Source: Paenibacillus lutrae
Lineage (GTDB): Bacteria; Bacillota; Bacilli; Paenibacillales; NBRC-103111
Direction: 5' to 3'
NCBI RefSeq assembly: GCF_009757775.1
Contig: NZ_RHLK01000011.1
Location: 97,654-161,653, forward strand
DNA: 64,000 bases
Shown: positions 28,395 through 37,747 of the stretch, one piece after another
Layout of the letters: every line of letters starts with the position of its first letter
How positions within the stretch are numbered: the first letter of the stretch is position 1
Made by a program: the position numbers and the translations under genes
The notes under the pieces: model-generated
The model's database searches: none
Seen by the model: the letters and a program-made list of their open reading frames with translations, nothing else
What the model was told of the DNA's origin: nothing

Positions 28395-30455
28395 GTGCAG
28401 CATCCTGCAAAATTTTTCAAGTACCTGAAACCGTCCACAGGGAAAGAACGGAAACTGTTGACACGTCGCTGGAGTTTTTTGTGTGTGGGAGTTCTATTGG
28501 CCTTGGTTAGCATCGTCATTCCTTTGCAAGCGGGATTGCCGCATGCCCAAATGGCCGATACGGACAGTAAGGTGCTTGAAAGCAGCAGGATACCTGCAGG
28601 GCAAATCAGTGCGGGTGCGAACCCCGGCCGTACCCTGGATAAAGCGCAATCCGGCGGACAGGCCAGTCATGCCAAAGGCGAAACCGGGCCGCAGGGCGAA
28701 GGCAAGGCAGGCAGCACCGGGGCCGGTGCAGCATCCAAACCGTCTGCAGCAGGAAATAAGCTGATACCGGTCATGGAGCCGGATACCCGGATTGCGCTTG
28801 CTCCGACCATTGTCACCGAGCTGCAGAACAAGGAAGAGCTCAGCAAGCTCAAGGCTCCGGCCTTGCCTGCTACTCTGATCCTGCATGTGAACAGCGGGCT
28901 GATCGTAACGGATCCCGCCGGCAAGACGGAACTGGGAAGTCTTGAAACCGTGCTCAGTACGGTGGACGGGCAGATGATCCCGGCGTTCTATGTGAAGAAC
29001 AAGGAAACGGTGGACCGTTTGGTCAGTATGCTGAAAAGAAAAGGCATCGAGGATGCCTTTGTCGTCTCGGATCAGGGTGAGCTGGTTAAAAGAGCCCGGA
29101 CCGAATACCCGGTTGTACGCGGGATTGTTGATTTTAGCGCAGCGGGTGATCTATCCCGTGAGGGGCTAATGAACATCCGGCGCCAGACCACCAAGAACCT
29201 GGCCAAGATCGCCATTATGCCTGCGGCGGCTTCTTCCAGGGAGGCGGTGAACTATCTCCAGCAGCGCCTGATCGTCGTCTGGGCCAAGGAGATTTCCGAT
29301 GCGCCCCGTACCAATCTGGCGGTTCACACGCTTATCACAGCGGGAGTGAACGGGATTGTCACGGATTCGCCGAAGATCGCGCTCGGAGCTCTTAAGCTGT
29401 ATTCCCATGAGAAGACACTCGTTCGCAAGCCTTACATTATCGCACACCGCGGAATGCCGTCCAAGGCTCCGGAGAATACCATCATAAGCGGCCGGCTAGG
29501 ACTCGAAGCCGGGGCAGATTTTATAGAGAACGATATGTATTTGACCAAAGATGGTCATCTTGTCATCATTCATGATCCTGTTGTAGAAAGCACGACGAAC
29601 GGAAAAGGCAAGGTAGAAGACTTTACTCTCGCGCAGCTCAAGAAATTGAATGCGAATAAGCTTTTTCCAAGCGGATACCCGAATGTACAAATCCCGACAC
29701 TGGAGGAGCAGATTGATCTGGCCCGCAGCAAGGGAAAAATGATCCTGGCGGAAATGAAATCGAAGAATCCGGCGGCGATGGAGAAGCTGGTTCAGGTTAT
29801 CAGGGATAAGAATGCCGAAGACCTCATGAACGTGATGTCTTTCGATGCCGAGCAGTTGAGAAGGCTGTCCGAGCTGATGCCGGAAATGCCATGCGGGCTG
29901 CTGACCGGTGAAATAGCGAATGAATCGAAAGTCGATCAGTCGCTGTCCGGTACGCTCAAGCTGATGCAGGTGCGGAATACGACGCTTAATACTACCTATT
30001 CAGGCCTCGGTCAGAATTTTATGGAGGCCGCGAAGCACAGGGGACTAATCGTTTCTCCGTGGACGTTTAACGACAAAGCGAATTTCATGCGGTACTTCGG
30101 TTACGGGGCTTACGGCATTACGACAGACTACGCATTCTGGGCTTCGGACTGGGCCGCATCCGTCACACCGGGCATAGAAAAAGTAGTGCTGGACATGAAT
30201 GAGAGCACGGGTTTGTCCGTTATCGTGGAAACCTTCAAAGGAACGAGGACGGATTCGAAAGCGGAAATTATTGTGCTGGACGGCCAGGATAAGATTGTTG
30301 TAAGCGGAGGCAAAGTGACTGCGAAAGAGCAGGGAACCGCTCATGTACTGCTTAGATACACCGCTTCAATCGAAGGCGGAGGCCGCTATGATTTGTACAC
30401 GCAGCCCGTCACGTTGGAAGTAAGTGAGACAGGCGGAGCGGCGGTTAAACTCTAG
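28395..30455 (+). CDS. Membrane-anchored glycerophosphodiester phosphodiesterase with extra degenerate domain
   Basis: GTG start at 28395 after GGGGGAG. This 686-residue protein has one N-terminal membrane anchor (about 28-46) and a Gly/Ala/Lys-rich linker (about 60-122). A first domain follows (about 155-340), then a catalytic GDPD domain (about 346-590) with the active-site residues HRG (351-353), EN (360-361), E378/D380 and H393. The first domain ends in GVNGIVTDSPKIALGAL, exactly how GDPD barrels end, but lacks the HRG and E-x-D residues. It looks like an inactive duplicate. A beta-rich tail completes it. The enzyme releases glycerol 3-phosphate from glycerophosphodiesters at the cell surface (family knowledge). 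Confidence 0.88.
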   Translation: MQHPAKFFKYLKPSTGKERKLLTRRWSFLCVGVLLALVSIVIPLQAGLPHAQMADTDSKVLESSRIPAGQISAGANPGRTLDKAQSGGQASHAKGETGPQGEGKAGSTGAGAASKPSAAGNKLIPVMEPDTRIALAPTIVTELQNKEELSKLKAPALPATLILHVNSGLIVTDPAGKTELGSLETVLSTVDGQMIPAFYVKNKETVDRLVSMLKRKGIEDAFVVSDQGELVKRARTEYPVVRGIVDFSAAGDLSREGLMNIRRQTTKNLAKIAIMPAAASSREAVNYLQQRLIVVWAKEISDAPRTNLAVHTLITAGVNGIVTDSPKIALGALKLYSHEKTLVRKPYIIAHRGMPSKAPENTIISGRLGLEAGADFIENDMYLTKDGHLVIIHDPVVESTTNGKGKVEDFTLAQLKKLNANKLFPSGYPNVQIPTLEEQIDLARSKGKMILAEMKSKNPAAMEKLVQVIRDKNAEDLMNVMSFDAEQLRRLSELMPEMPCGLLTGEIANESKVDQSLSGTLKLMQVRNTTLNTTYSGLGQNFMEAAKHRGLIVSPWTFNDKANFMRYFGYGAYGITTDYAFWASDWAASVTPGIEKVVLDMNESTGLSVIVETFKGTRTDSKAEIIVLDGQDKIVVSGGKVTAKEQGTAHVLLRYTASIEGGGRYDLYTQPVTLEVSETGGAAVKL

Positions 30456-30565
30456 TGCTCGCAGGCCTCAAAGCTTCAAGCCGCCGGTATTCGCGCATAA
30501 GTTGCGCTTAACGCATCAATAAGAGACGTGTCCCATGGAACGATGCGGTTCATAGGTTCATACGG

Positions 30566-30605
30566 AAGACCTGGCCTCGGTAAACGGGAGCCAGGTCTTT
30601 TTTAT
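30566..30605. terminator. Terminator between convergent GDPD and VanZ-RDD genes
   Basis: AAGACCTGGC (30566-30575) pairs perfectly with GCCAGGTCTT (30590-30599), followed by T6. Confidence 0.88.
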
Positions 30606-31717
30606 GCTTGAACGCGGGACTTATTCTCCTCATCCCAATGGATGACATGCCGCGTTCCGCTTTTCGCTTCGTAGAACAGTCGGCGGCTGCGGTTGAACAC
30701 ACAGCGCAGCAGGTGAATGCCAAGCGTCATATCGGTGACGAAGAGACCGACGGTGCAAAGGGCTTTGGCCACATTAGGCAGAGAGCTGCTTCCGATCGGG
30801 AGCATAAGAACATGAAGGCCTCCCAGAAGCAAGTAGAGCAGACCGTACCGGATAAGAAGTTCGCTAAGACGGATTCGTTTTCCTTTTCCCTGCAGACGGA
30901 TCCGGACGATCCATTTGCCGGCAGTAAATCCGTTCGTGGCATACGGGATGACCATGAAATAGACCAGCACCATAGATACGAAGGGATAGGGAAAGTCGAG
31001 TGCGGTAAGGAAGGTCAGCAGAGGCAGCGCCAGAAACCAGTCCATCATAAAAGCAAGCCCCCGGCGCGTATAAGTGACCCGTTTAGCTGAAAAATCCACA
31101 TGTTCATCGAGTTTGTCCATACGCGGCAGTACAGCGGATATCCAGGCCGCTGCAACGAAACCCGCCATACCCCCTGTGGTATTCGTCAACAAATCGTCGA
31201 TATCAAACAGCCGGTAAGGGTAATCATAGATGCCGTATAAGCCTGTGACCTGCGTAATTTCGAAAAAGAGAGCCAGGCTGAAAGAAAGCAGCAGGCAGGC
31301 GGCCCATCTCACCCGGAAATAATAGCGCAGGAAAATTCCGAACGGGACAGTGAGCAAGACGTTGAACACGACCTGAAGGAATGCCCTTTCTTTTAAAAGA
31401 TGAAGATAGGTGGCCGGCTGCTGCGGATCAACGGCTGTTTCTTTCAGAATATCCAGAACAAAGTGGAAAGGAACCAACTGGACGTAGGAGGCTGCCTGCG
31501 GAGGCTCATTATGGATGCTGGCCGGCAGCGGCAGAATGACCAGGTAAAGGGCGTTCATCATATATAAGAGAAACAAATACAGCAGGAAAGCCCGGTATTT
31601 GTTAATATAACCATGCTTCCGGTACTGAAAAAGCAGGAAGGGCAGGGTAAACAGAACAGCCGCAATCGGAAAGGTGGCGATAGCGTAAGAGATCGGGAAC
31701 AAATAAAAGGTAAGCAT
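30602..31717 (-). CDS. VanZ-like and RDD two-domain membrane protein
   Basis: The ATG at 31717 is preferred because AGGTG lies 6 bases upstream. A GTG at 31726 would add three residues. The 371-residue protein has an N-terminal VanZ-like domain (about 35-205) with several helices and loops such as LVPFHFVLDIL and the FEITQVTGLYGIYDYPYRLF motif with DIDDLLTNTTG. A C-terminal RDD domain (about 220-350) begins with an Arg-Arg-Gly segment. VanZ domains are linked to glycopeptide resistance, but most homologues are of unknown role. The VanZ-RDD combination is known in Firmicutes. Confidence 0.85.
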   Translation of the reverse strand: MLTFYLFPISYAIATFPIAAVLFTLPFLLFQYRKHGYINKYRAFLLYLFLLYMMNALYLVILPLPASIHNEPPQAASYVQLVPFHFVLDILKETAVDPQQPATYLHLLKERAFLQVVFNVLLTVPFGIFLRYYFRVRWAACLLLSFSLALFFEITQVTGLYGIYDYPYRLFDIDDLLTNTTGGMAGFVAAAWISAVLPRMDKLDEHVDFSAKRVTYTRRGLAFMMDWFLALPLLTFLTALDFPYPFVSMVLVYFMVIPYATNGFTAGKWIVRIRLQGKGKRIRLSELLIRYGLLYLLLGGLHVLMLPIGSSSLPNVAKALCTVGLFVTDMTLGIHLLRCVFNRSRRLFYEAKSGTRHVIHWDEENKSRVQA

Positions 31718-31880
31718 GGAGAACACCTGCCCGTAGAGTTTTGGTGATGGTTAGCCAAGTCAAGGTTAGGGAATGAATGGATCTGGGTGATAAAAAGACT
31801 CCTTCTATGTAGACGACTGCTTCGGACCATACGTTGCGCGCCGGACGACGTGACCCTTATTGTGCCCGTATCACGAAGCA

Positions 31881-31908
31881 TTCCAGAGCGGAAAGATTGT
31901 GCTACAAT
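31881..31908 (+). promoter_or_regulatory. Candidate promoter of larBC
   Basis: TACAAT (31903-31908) is a good -10 box. TTCCAG (31881-31886), 16 bases upstream, is a weak -35. The larB start lies 45 bases downstream. Confidence 0.4.
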
Positions 31909-31952
31909 GATTTTGTCACGGATATTCCCTAATGAAAGGGGAAGGAAGCCTT

Positions 31953-32741
31953 ATGACAGATCTTGAACATATACTCAAGCTCGTTCAGAGCGGGGCACTG
32001 GACCCGGCCGAGGCGGGGAAGCAAATCACCGCAGCCATGCACAGCCGTGCAGGAGCGGAGCAGGAGCTGAATCTCGGATTCGCTCAGCTGGATTTGCAGC
32101 GGGAGACGCGGACGGGCTGTCCGGAAGTGATCTTCGGCGAGGGCAAGACGGTGGAACAGCTGCTGGCTATCTTTCAGAAGCTGTCCGAGCATTCGGATCG
32201 CGTGCTTGCCACCCGGATTGATACGGATAAAGCCGCGGCGCTCACCGGCGCTGTGAACGGGGCTGTCTATCACACAGCTGCCCGGGCCGTTACCTGGTAC
32301 CGCAGCGGCAGTCAGCCGCCTGTGCTGCATGAAGGGTATGTGGCGGTTGTCTGCGCCGGTACTTCTGATCTGCCTGTAGCGGAAGAAGCGGCTGTAACCG
32401 CCGAGTATATGGGCGTACGCGCAGAGCGCATCTATGATGTCGGCGTGGCAGGGATTCACCGGCTGTTCCGCCGGCTGGAGCTCATTCGCGGGGCCAATTC
32501 CATCGTGGTGGTTGCCGGAATGGAGGGAGCGCTTGCCAGCGTGGTTGGCGGACTCGTCTCTAAGCCGATCGTAGCCGTTCCGACGAGTATCGGCTACGGA
32601 GCTAACTTTGGCGGCCTGGCACCGCTGCTCTCCATGCTCAACTCTTGCTCTCCCGGAGTCGCGGTCGTGAATATCGACAATGGCTTCGGCGGCGGTTATT
32701 ACGCAAGTATGATCCGATCAAATACTCATGAAAGAGGATGA
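31953..32741 (+). CDS. larB: LarB, nickel pincer cofactor biosynthesis carboxylase
   Basis: The ATG at 31953 is chosen because GGGGAAGG lies 7 bases upstream; an in-frame ATG at 31932 precedes that site. The 262-residue protein is PurE-like. VVCAGTSDLPVAEEAAVTAE and the C-terminal VPTSIGYGANFGGLAPLLSM with NIDNGFGGG are LarB signatures. LarB carboxylates and hydrolyses nicotinic acid adenine dinucleotide to pyridinium-3,5-biscarboxylic acid mononucleotide, the first step towards the nickel-pincer nucleotide of lactate racemase (established pathway). It is cotranscribed with the larC half downstream. Confidence 0.93.
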   Translation: MTDLEHILKLVQSGALDPAEAGKQITAAMHSRAGAEQELNLGFAQLDLQRETRTGCPEVIFGEGKTVEQLLAIFQKLSEHSDRVLATRIDTDKAAALTGAVNGAVYHTAARAVTWYRSGSQPPVLHEGYVAVVCAGTSDLPVAEEAAVTAEYMGVRAERIYDVGVAGIHRLFRRLELIRGANSIVVVAGMEGALASVVGGLVSKPIVAVPTSIGYGANFGGLAPLLSMLNSCSPGVAVVNIDNGFGGGYYASMIRSNTHERG

Positions 32742-32746
32742 GTCCT

Positions 32747-33808
32747 ATGCGAATTTTGTATCTCGACTGCTTCTCCGGCTTAAGCGGAGATATGACGGTT
32801 GCCGCTTTGGTGGATGCCGGGGCGGACCGCTTGTACTTGGAAGAAGAGCTTCAGCGGATTCGATTGGAACCGTTCACCCTTGAGTGGAAACGTGTCATTA
32901 AGCGGGGCATCTCCTCCTTGAAATTCGATGTTGTGCCGGATCCCGCGCACCCGCCTGTTCATCACAGGCATTATTCCGAGATCGTTGCTATGCTGACCGA
33001 GGCCGGCTTTAACGAACGCGTTACAAGCTTAAGTCTGGCGATGTTTGAGAAAATCGGTCTGGCGGAGTCCAAAATTCATGGAATTCCGCTGGAAACCGTT
33101 CATTTTCACGAGGTCGGAGCGATTGACTCTATCGTGGACATCGTCGGTATTGCACTTGCTATAGATTCTCTTCAGGTAGATCAAATCTATTCATCACCGG
33201 TTCCGCTCGGCACAGGGACCATCCGGATTGACCACGGTGTCTATCCGGTGCCTGCCCCGGCTACGCTGGAGATGATGCGCGGGCTTCCTGTTGCTTCGAC
33301 GAATCTCCGCTACGAATTGACTACACCGACTGGAGCGGGCGTCGTCTCCGGAATCGTCGATGAGTTCTGCGACGGGATTCCGCCGATGATCGTAGAGGCG
33401 ATTGGCTACGGGGCGGGTACACGCGACCTGCCGGAGCAGCCCAACGTGCTGCGCGTCATAGTCGGAACGGATACGTCCGGCCTGAGGCAGCACGCGCATA
33501 CGCACAGCCATGCGCATACTCACTCGCATGAGCATGAACATGCACACAGCCACGATCATGATCCTGTACATCACCACGGCCACAGCCACGTGCAAGATCA
33601 CAGCCATAATCATGGCCAGAGCCACGTGCACGAGGATAGTCCCGATCAGGGGCACAGCCATGCGCACGTACACAGTGATGACCACGGCCATGCGCATGCG
33701 CACAGTCACGATGATGGCCCCGGCCATACGCATGATCACAGCCATGAACCGGTTCAAGAGTCCGAACCTCCTAATGAACTGGAGCAAAGCCCTAAGCATA
33801 ATCATTAA
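32747..33808 (+). CDS. larC: LarC N-terminal half with His-rich tail (nickel insertion)
   Basis: The ATG at 32747 lies 9 bases after GAGG and gives the typical LarC start MRILYLDCFSGLSGDM. An ATG at 32738 abuts the ribosome site and is unlikely. Residues 1 to about 247 match the N-terminal domain of LarC, the cyclometallase that inserts nickel into the pincer nucleotide: HFHEVGAIDSIVDIVG, ELTTPTGAG. From about 248 to 335 the protein is a His-rich repeat with about 35 histidines, a likely nickel store. It ends there, without the conserved C-terminal domain of LarC. That domain is encoded separately at 37748-38236. The gene overlaps the larB transcript and is followed by a terminator. Confidence 0.9.
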   Translation: MRILYLDCFSGLSGDMTVAALVDAGADRLYLEEELQRIRLEPFTLEWKRVIKRGISSLKFDVVPDPAHPPVHHRHYSEIVAMLTEAGFNERVTSLSLAMFEKIGLAESKIHGIPLETVHFHEVGAIDSIVDIVGIALAIDSLQVDQIYSSPVPLGTGTIRIDHGVYPVPAPATLEMMRGLPVASTNLRYELTTPTGAGVVSGIVDEFCDGIPPMIVEAIGYGAGTRDLPEQPNVLRVIVGTDTSGLRQHAHTHSHAHTHSHEHEHAHSHDHDPVHHHGHSHVQDHSHNHGQSHVHEDSPDQGHSHAHVHSDDHGHAHAHSHDDGPGHTHDHSHEPVQESEPPNELEQSPKHNH

Positions 33809-33851
33809 AAGGGCTGCCGTAATCCCAGGCCTCAACCCGATGTTCACTTCA

Positions 33852-33885
33852 AACAGCTTCCGTATATTAGGGGAGCTGTTTTTTG
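33852..33885 (+). terminator. Terminator of larB-larC(N)
   Basis: AACAGCT (33852-33858) and AGCTGTT (33874-33880) pair around a 15-base loop, followed by T4 after the stem. It shows that larBC ends here rather than running into a downstream LarC portion. Confidence 0.65.
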
Positions 33886-33951
33886 ACATGGACGGGGGAA
33901 TTTAGTCATAGGTATGAACTAATGGATACCGCATAAAATGTAGGCGTTTAC

Positions 33952-33980
33952 TTGGAGATAGGCTCCAAATGTGTTATCAT
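33952..33980 (+). promoter_or_regulatory. Promoter with overlapping inverted repeat
   Basis: TTGGAG (33952-33957) and TATCAT (33975-33980) are 17 bases apart. The -35 box is one arm of a perfect TTGGAG-ATAGG-CTCCAA inverted repeat (33952-33968), a possible operator for the small membrane protein gene. Confidence 0.55.
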
Positions 33981-34012
33981 ATTAGTAACAGATAATCAAA
34001 GGGGGAGAGGAT

Positions 34013-34393
34013 TTGAGATATTCATTTGTTAGAATCAACTGGGTTATTTTCCTGATCCTCTCCCTGATTTGCAGCATCTCCGTTCCTGCCAAAATACATG
34101 ACAACGTGTTTACCGAGTATAGTTTTGATACCTCGATCCCGCTTAAGGATGGCACTTCGAAAAATACCGTCCGCAAGAGCGCTCCTCATTTCGCTAAAAT
34201 TTTTAAAAAACTGGTTAATGTGGCCAATACTTTACTGGTCTTGTTTGTTCTGCCTCTGTTCCTTGCCCTCAGCGCTTTTATTACGAGTTTTTCCTTCAGA
34301 CCCTACATATCCCTGTTAAAACGAAGACAACTGCTTGACCCCATAAAATTCACCTCCACGTTCGTGGGCCACACTCCTTCTTGTTTGATTTAG
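34013..34393 (+). CDS. Small two-helix membrane protein, unknown
   Basis: A TTG start at 34013 is supported by GGGGGAGAGG 3 bases upstream and by a promoter at 33952-33980. The 126-residue product has an N-terminal signal-like helix (about 8-26), a polar basic middle of about 45 residues, and a second strongly hydrophobic segment (about 72-92). I do not recognise the family. It lies just upstream of the khtT-khtU pair but with 320 bases between, so cotranscription is uncertain. Confidence 0.6.
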   Translation: MRYSFVRINWVIFLILSLICSISVPAKIHDNVFTEYSFDTSIPLKDGTSKNTVRKSAPHFAKIFKKLVNVANTLLVLFVLPLFLALSAFITSFSFRPYISLLKRRQLLDPIKFTSTFVGHTPSCLI

Positions 34394-34717
34394 CTCCTTT
34401 ATCTATTCACTCATGAATGATGTACGGATTTAATTAAAAAAACGCCGGTTGAGCCGGTTTCTATAAGTACGCCTGTCGGATTGTTATCGTAATAATGTAA
34501 GTTGATTTTTGTGACGGGGTTAGTGATTAAACAACGGAATGATACAGGGCACTTCAGATTAATCCGGTCAAAAAAACAGCCGGTAAACCAAGGCACCCGT
34601 CTGTCTTCAGCCGTTGAGTCCTTGTATCGCTGCGCCGGCAGGAAACAGACAGAATAACGGCTTTGCTGCCGCAAAGATTCCGTTATAACTATGAAAGATA
34701 TGGGAGGCAATACGAGT
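34394..34717. other. Region upstream of khtT with a leader hairpin
   Basis: No gene seen. At 34653-34686 a hairpin ATAACGG...CCGTTAT encloses TTTGC/GCAAA. It ends about 30 bases before the khtT start codon and may be an mRNA leader element. Confidence 0.4.
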
Positions 34718-35212
34718 ATGTACGTTAGAGAATCGGATTTACCGGGAATCGGGAAGAAGTTTGTGATCGACAGCCGGGGCGGAGATAAGCTGGTCGTTAT
34801 TATTCATGATGACGGAAGGCGTGAAATGTACCATTTTGACCATGAAGATCCCGATGAGAGCATTTCGATGATTACGCTGGATGATGATGAGGCTAGACAA
34901 GTCGCGGCTATCGTAGGCGGAATGACATATAAGCCCAAAGCGTTGGAGACGATCGAAGTCGCCCTTCACGATCTTATTATCGAGTGGTATAAAATCGAAT
35001 CCCATTATAAGTGTGTGGGGAAATCAATCGGGGAGCTGGATGTGCGGCAGAACTCCGGGGCAACGGTGATCGCCATCGTAGAGCGGAACCAGAAGCAGCA
35101 GATTAACCCGGGGCCGGAAGTTGTGCTCAAAGCCGAAACGACCTTGATTGCCGCAGGTGAACGGGAACAGCAGAGACTTATCAAACAAATTTTACTGAAC
35201 GGAAGTGGTTGA
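34718..35212 (+). CDS. khtT: KhtT-like regulatory subunit of K+/H+ antiporter
   Basis: The ATG at 34718 follows GGGAGG. The 164-residue protein begins [15 protein letters not shown], the characteristic KhtT N-terminus. It ends in an RCK_C (TrkA-C) domain (about 78-160) with [20 protein letters not shown]. In B. subtilis KhtT is the cytosolic gating subunit of the potassium efflux antiporter KhtU and binds cyclic di-AMP through the RCK_C domain (known of the family). The antiporter gene begins 4 bases after its stop, so the pair is cotranscribed. Confidence 0.9.
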   Translation: MYVRESDLPGIGKKFVIDSRGGDKLVVIIHDDGRREMYHFDHEDPDESISMITLDDDEARQVAAIVGGMTYKPKALETIEVALHDLIIEWYKIESHYKCVGKSIGELDVRQNSGATVIAIVERNQKQQINPGPEVVLKAETTLIAAGEREQQRLIKQILLNGSG

Positions 35213-35216
35213 ATAG

Positions 35217-36452
35217 ATGAATCATCTTGTATTTGAGGTAGGTCTGGCCATTGCACTTATTGCAGGGGCCGGACTGTTGTCTGCCAAACTCCGCTTTTCC
35301 GTCATTCCCTTCTATATTCTGGTTGGAATGGCGGTAGGCCCCCATGCTTTGCAGTGGTGGCATTTTGACTTCCGTTTTATCGAAAGCCAGCCGCTGATTG
35401 AATTTATGGGACGGATCGGTGTCCTCTTCCTCTTGTTCTATCTGGGGTTAGAGTTCTCCGTGGGCCGGCTGATCAAGTCGGGCCGTTCCATCGCCATCGG
35501 GGGAACGATTTATATTCTCATCAACTTTTCACTGGGTGTATTATTTGCCTGGTCCTTATCATTTCCGCTGGAGGAAATTCTGGTGATCGCAGGGATCACT
35601 ACCATTTCGTCCAGTGCGATTGTGGCTAAAGTGCTTGTTGACTTGAAAAGAACAGCCAATGCAGAAACGGAAATGATTTTGGGCATTATCATGTTCGAGG
35701 ATGTGTTCCTTGCCGTATATATCTCTATTCTTTCGGGTCTCGTCCTCAGCGGGTCTTCTACGCTCGGCGGCGTCCTGATGTCGGCCCTGATAGCGCTCGG
35801 CTTCATGCTGGTGCTGCTCATTGCAGGCAGGAAGGCTGTGCCCTTCTTGAACAAAGCACTCAATATCCGCTCGAATGAATTGTTCGCGCTCGTCATTTTT
35901 GCCATTCTGTTCCTCATTGCGGGATTCTCGGAGACGATCCATGTCGCGGAAGCTATCGGCGCGCTCCTTGTCGGACTCGTCCTGGCTGAAACGGAGCATG
36001 CCAAACGGATTGAGCACCTCATTCTGCCGTTCCGTGATTTCTTTGGTGCGATCTTCTTCTTCAGCTTCGGCCTCACGATCGATCCCTTCGCGCTTGGCGG
36101 GGCGGTATGGCTGTCGCTGGGAGCGGTTCTCATTACGCTGTTCGGCAATTTCGTTGCGGGTATGTTCGCGGGTAAAACGGCAGGCCTCTCGCCCAAAGCT
36201 TCGTCTAATATCGGTCTGACGATTGTGGCCCGCGGTGAATTTTCCATTATTATGGCCAACATGGCCAAAGCAGGCGGCCTGCTCACGATTATTCAGCCTT
36301 TTGCGGCGCTCTATGTACTCATCCTTGCTATTCTGGGGCCGCTTCTGACGAAAGAAAGCAAGCACATTTATAAAGCGCTGGATAAAATTTTTAAATTCAA
36401 AACGCCCTCCAAGGAGAAAAAACAGGTTCTACCCAAAGAAGGAGGAAGCTGA
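35217..36452 (+). CDS. khtU: KhtU-like CPA2 cation/proton antiporter
   Basis: This 411-residue membrane protein has about 12 hydrophobic segments. CPA2 (KefB/GerN-like) features are visible: GRIGVLFLLFYLGLEFSV, ITTISSSAIVAKVL, and AEAIGALLVGLVLAETE. The soluble C-terminus is short, because the RCK domain is supplied by the separate khtT gene directly upstream. The predicted role is K+ efflux in exchange for protons during potassium or alkaline stress. The pair interrupts the NPN cofactor genes and may be there by chance. Confidence 0.92.
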   Translation: MNHLVFEVGLAIALIAGAGLLSAKLRFSVIPFYILVGMAVGPHALQWWHFDFRFIESQPLIEFMGRIGVLFLLFYLGLEFSVGRLIKSGRSIAIGGTIYILINFSLGVLFAWSLSFPLEEILVIAGITTISSSAIVAKVLVDLKRTANAETEMILGIIMFEDVFLAVYISILSGLVLSGSSTLGGVLMSALIALGFMLVLLIAGRKAVPFLNKALNIRSNELFALVIFAILFLIAGFSETIHVAEAIGALLVGLVLAETEHAKRIEHLILPFRDFFGAIFFFSFGLTIDPFALGGAVWLSLGAVLITLFGNFVAGMFAGKTAGLSPKASSNIGLTIVARGEFSIIMANMAKAGGLLTIIQPFAALYVLILAILGPLLTKESKHIYKALDKIFKFKTPSKEKKQVLPKEGGS

Positions 36453-36533
36453 TCTGTATTCAGATCCAAAGCGCTGTTTGGCAAGAAACCATCCTTGTGG
36501 GTGGAATTGACCTAGCGAAGAGGAGGAATCGGA

Positions 36534-37493
36534 ATGAAGCTTGTACGTGTTCCGGCATTACCGGCTAAGCAAACTGACTTTGGCAGGCTAACCCCCAGGC
36601 TAACCCGAACGCAGTGGGGATTTAAGCTGTTGATGGTCGTTCTCGGCAGTTTTCTGGCCGCTGTCGGGCTTGAACTGTTTCTTATCCCGAACGGGATGAT
36701 TGTGGGCGGAATGACGGGTGTCTCCGCACTGTTCGCTCATTTTACAGAAATGCGGCTCGGTTTGTTCCTGTTTGTGCTGAATCTGCCGCTTATCTTATTG
36801 TCTTACCGCCGTGTACGCAGGGAATGGGTGCTCGTCACCTTCCTGGGACTGTTTGTTTTCTCGGTGAGCACTCTCTTCCTGCACCCCGTACCGGCCCTGC
36901 TTGAGAACGGACTTCCTGCCGCATTAGGCGGAGGATTGGCTTTAGGTCTGGGGATCGGTCTTGTGGTCAGGTATGGAGGGACGCTTGATACACTTGAAAT
37001 GACGAACGGCACCTGGAAAATAAAAGATGCCGGGGCCGCGTACCACGGAGTGATGCTGCTCAATCTGATGATCTTAACCGGCGCGGGTTTTGTTTACGGC
37101 TGGGAACAGGCCATGTATTCTATTCTTGCCTATTTGCTGGCTTATGAAATGGTTCACTTTGCGATGAGGGGATTTACCGTTCATCGGCGGGTGAATATTA
37201 CCAGCTTATGGCCTGAGGATATTGAGCAGGAGGTGGAAAGGCGCCTCGGACGTATAGCCCAGTACCCACAGCAGCCGGCTAATGAAGTCGTAAACAATCG
37301 GGAGGAACTGACCGGGGAAGAAGATGCAGAAGGAGCAAGGCACAGAAGCCGCCGCACACCGCATTCATTCTCCTATGTCGTTCATTTCATGGAAATGACG
37401 AAATTCAAAGCGATCGTCGGGGCTGCCGACCCGCTTGCGGTGATTACAGTGGAAGAACAGGGAGTCAGAAGAGACGGACGACCTGTTCACTGA
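36534..37493 (+). CDS. YitT-family membrane protein with diverged C-terminal domain
   Basis: This 319-residue protein starts with a soluble 30-residue stretch. A YitT (DUF161) membrane region follows (about 35-215) with FLAAVGLELFLIPNGMIVGG and the RYGGTLDTLEM signature. The DUF2179-like C-terminal part is split by a charged insert (about 255-280) and keeps only the ending FMEMTKFKAIVGAADP. The role of YitT proteins is poorly known. GAGGAGG precedes the ATG. It has its own long terminator. Confidence 0.85.
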   Translation: MKLVRVPALPAKQTDFGRLTPRLTRTQWGFKLLMVVLGSFLAAVGLELFLIPNGMIVGGMTGVSALFAHFTEMRLGLFLFVLNLPLILLSYRRVRREWVLVTFLGLFVFSVSTLFLHPVPALLENGLPAALGGGLALGLGIGLVVRYGGTLDTLEMTNGTWKIKDAGAAYHGVMLLNLMILTGAGFVYGWEQAMYSILAYLLAYEMVHFAMRGFTVHRRVNITSLWPEDIEQEVERRLGRIAQYPQQPANEVVNNREELTGEEDAEGARHRSRRTPHSFSYVVHFMEMTKFKAIVGAADPLAVITVEEQGVRRDGRPVH

Positions 37494-37584
37494 TGCGGAT
37501 CGGACACAGATCGGACACGGATCTTAAGGGCTGAAGAATGGAGCATGCCGCTCAGGCAGCTCAAGTGAGGCAGTCCTAACAGAT

Positions 37585-37639
37585 AAGCACAAGAACCTTC
37601 GGAACCACTCTAACAGTGGGATTGAAGGTTCTTGTGCTT
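37585..37639. terminator. Long terminator hairpin between convergent YitT and larC(C) genes
   Basis: AAGCACAAGAACCTTC (37585-37600) pairs perfectly with its complement at 37624-37639. An inner CCACT/AGTGG stem lies inside the loop. Confidence 0.85.
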
Positions 37640-37747
37640 TCTGCACTTTATTGTAATTGGGCATATCAATTCATATAGGCATCCCTTAATTACAACCGCA
37701 ACAGCTAAGCCTAAGCCCTGCAATCCTCCATTCAACGACGAAACGGA

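Noticed and set aside
33194..33889. Minus-strand 231-codon frame rich in Met, Val and Ile opposite larC
   Set aside because: It mirrors the His-rich repeat of larC, because His codons read as Met/Val on the other strand. It is a shadow frame.
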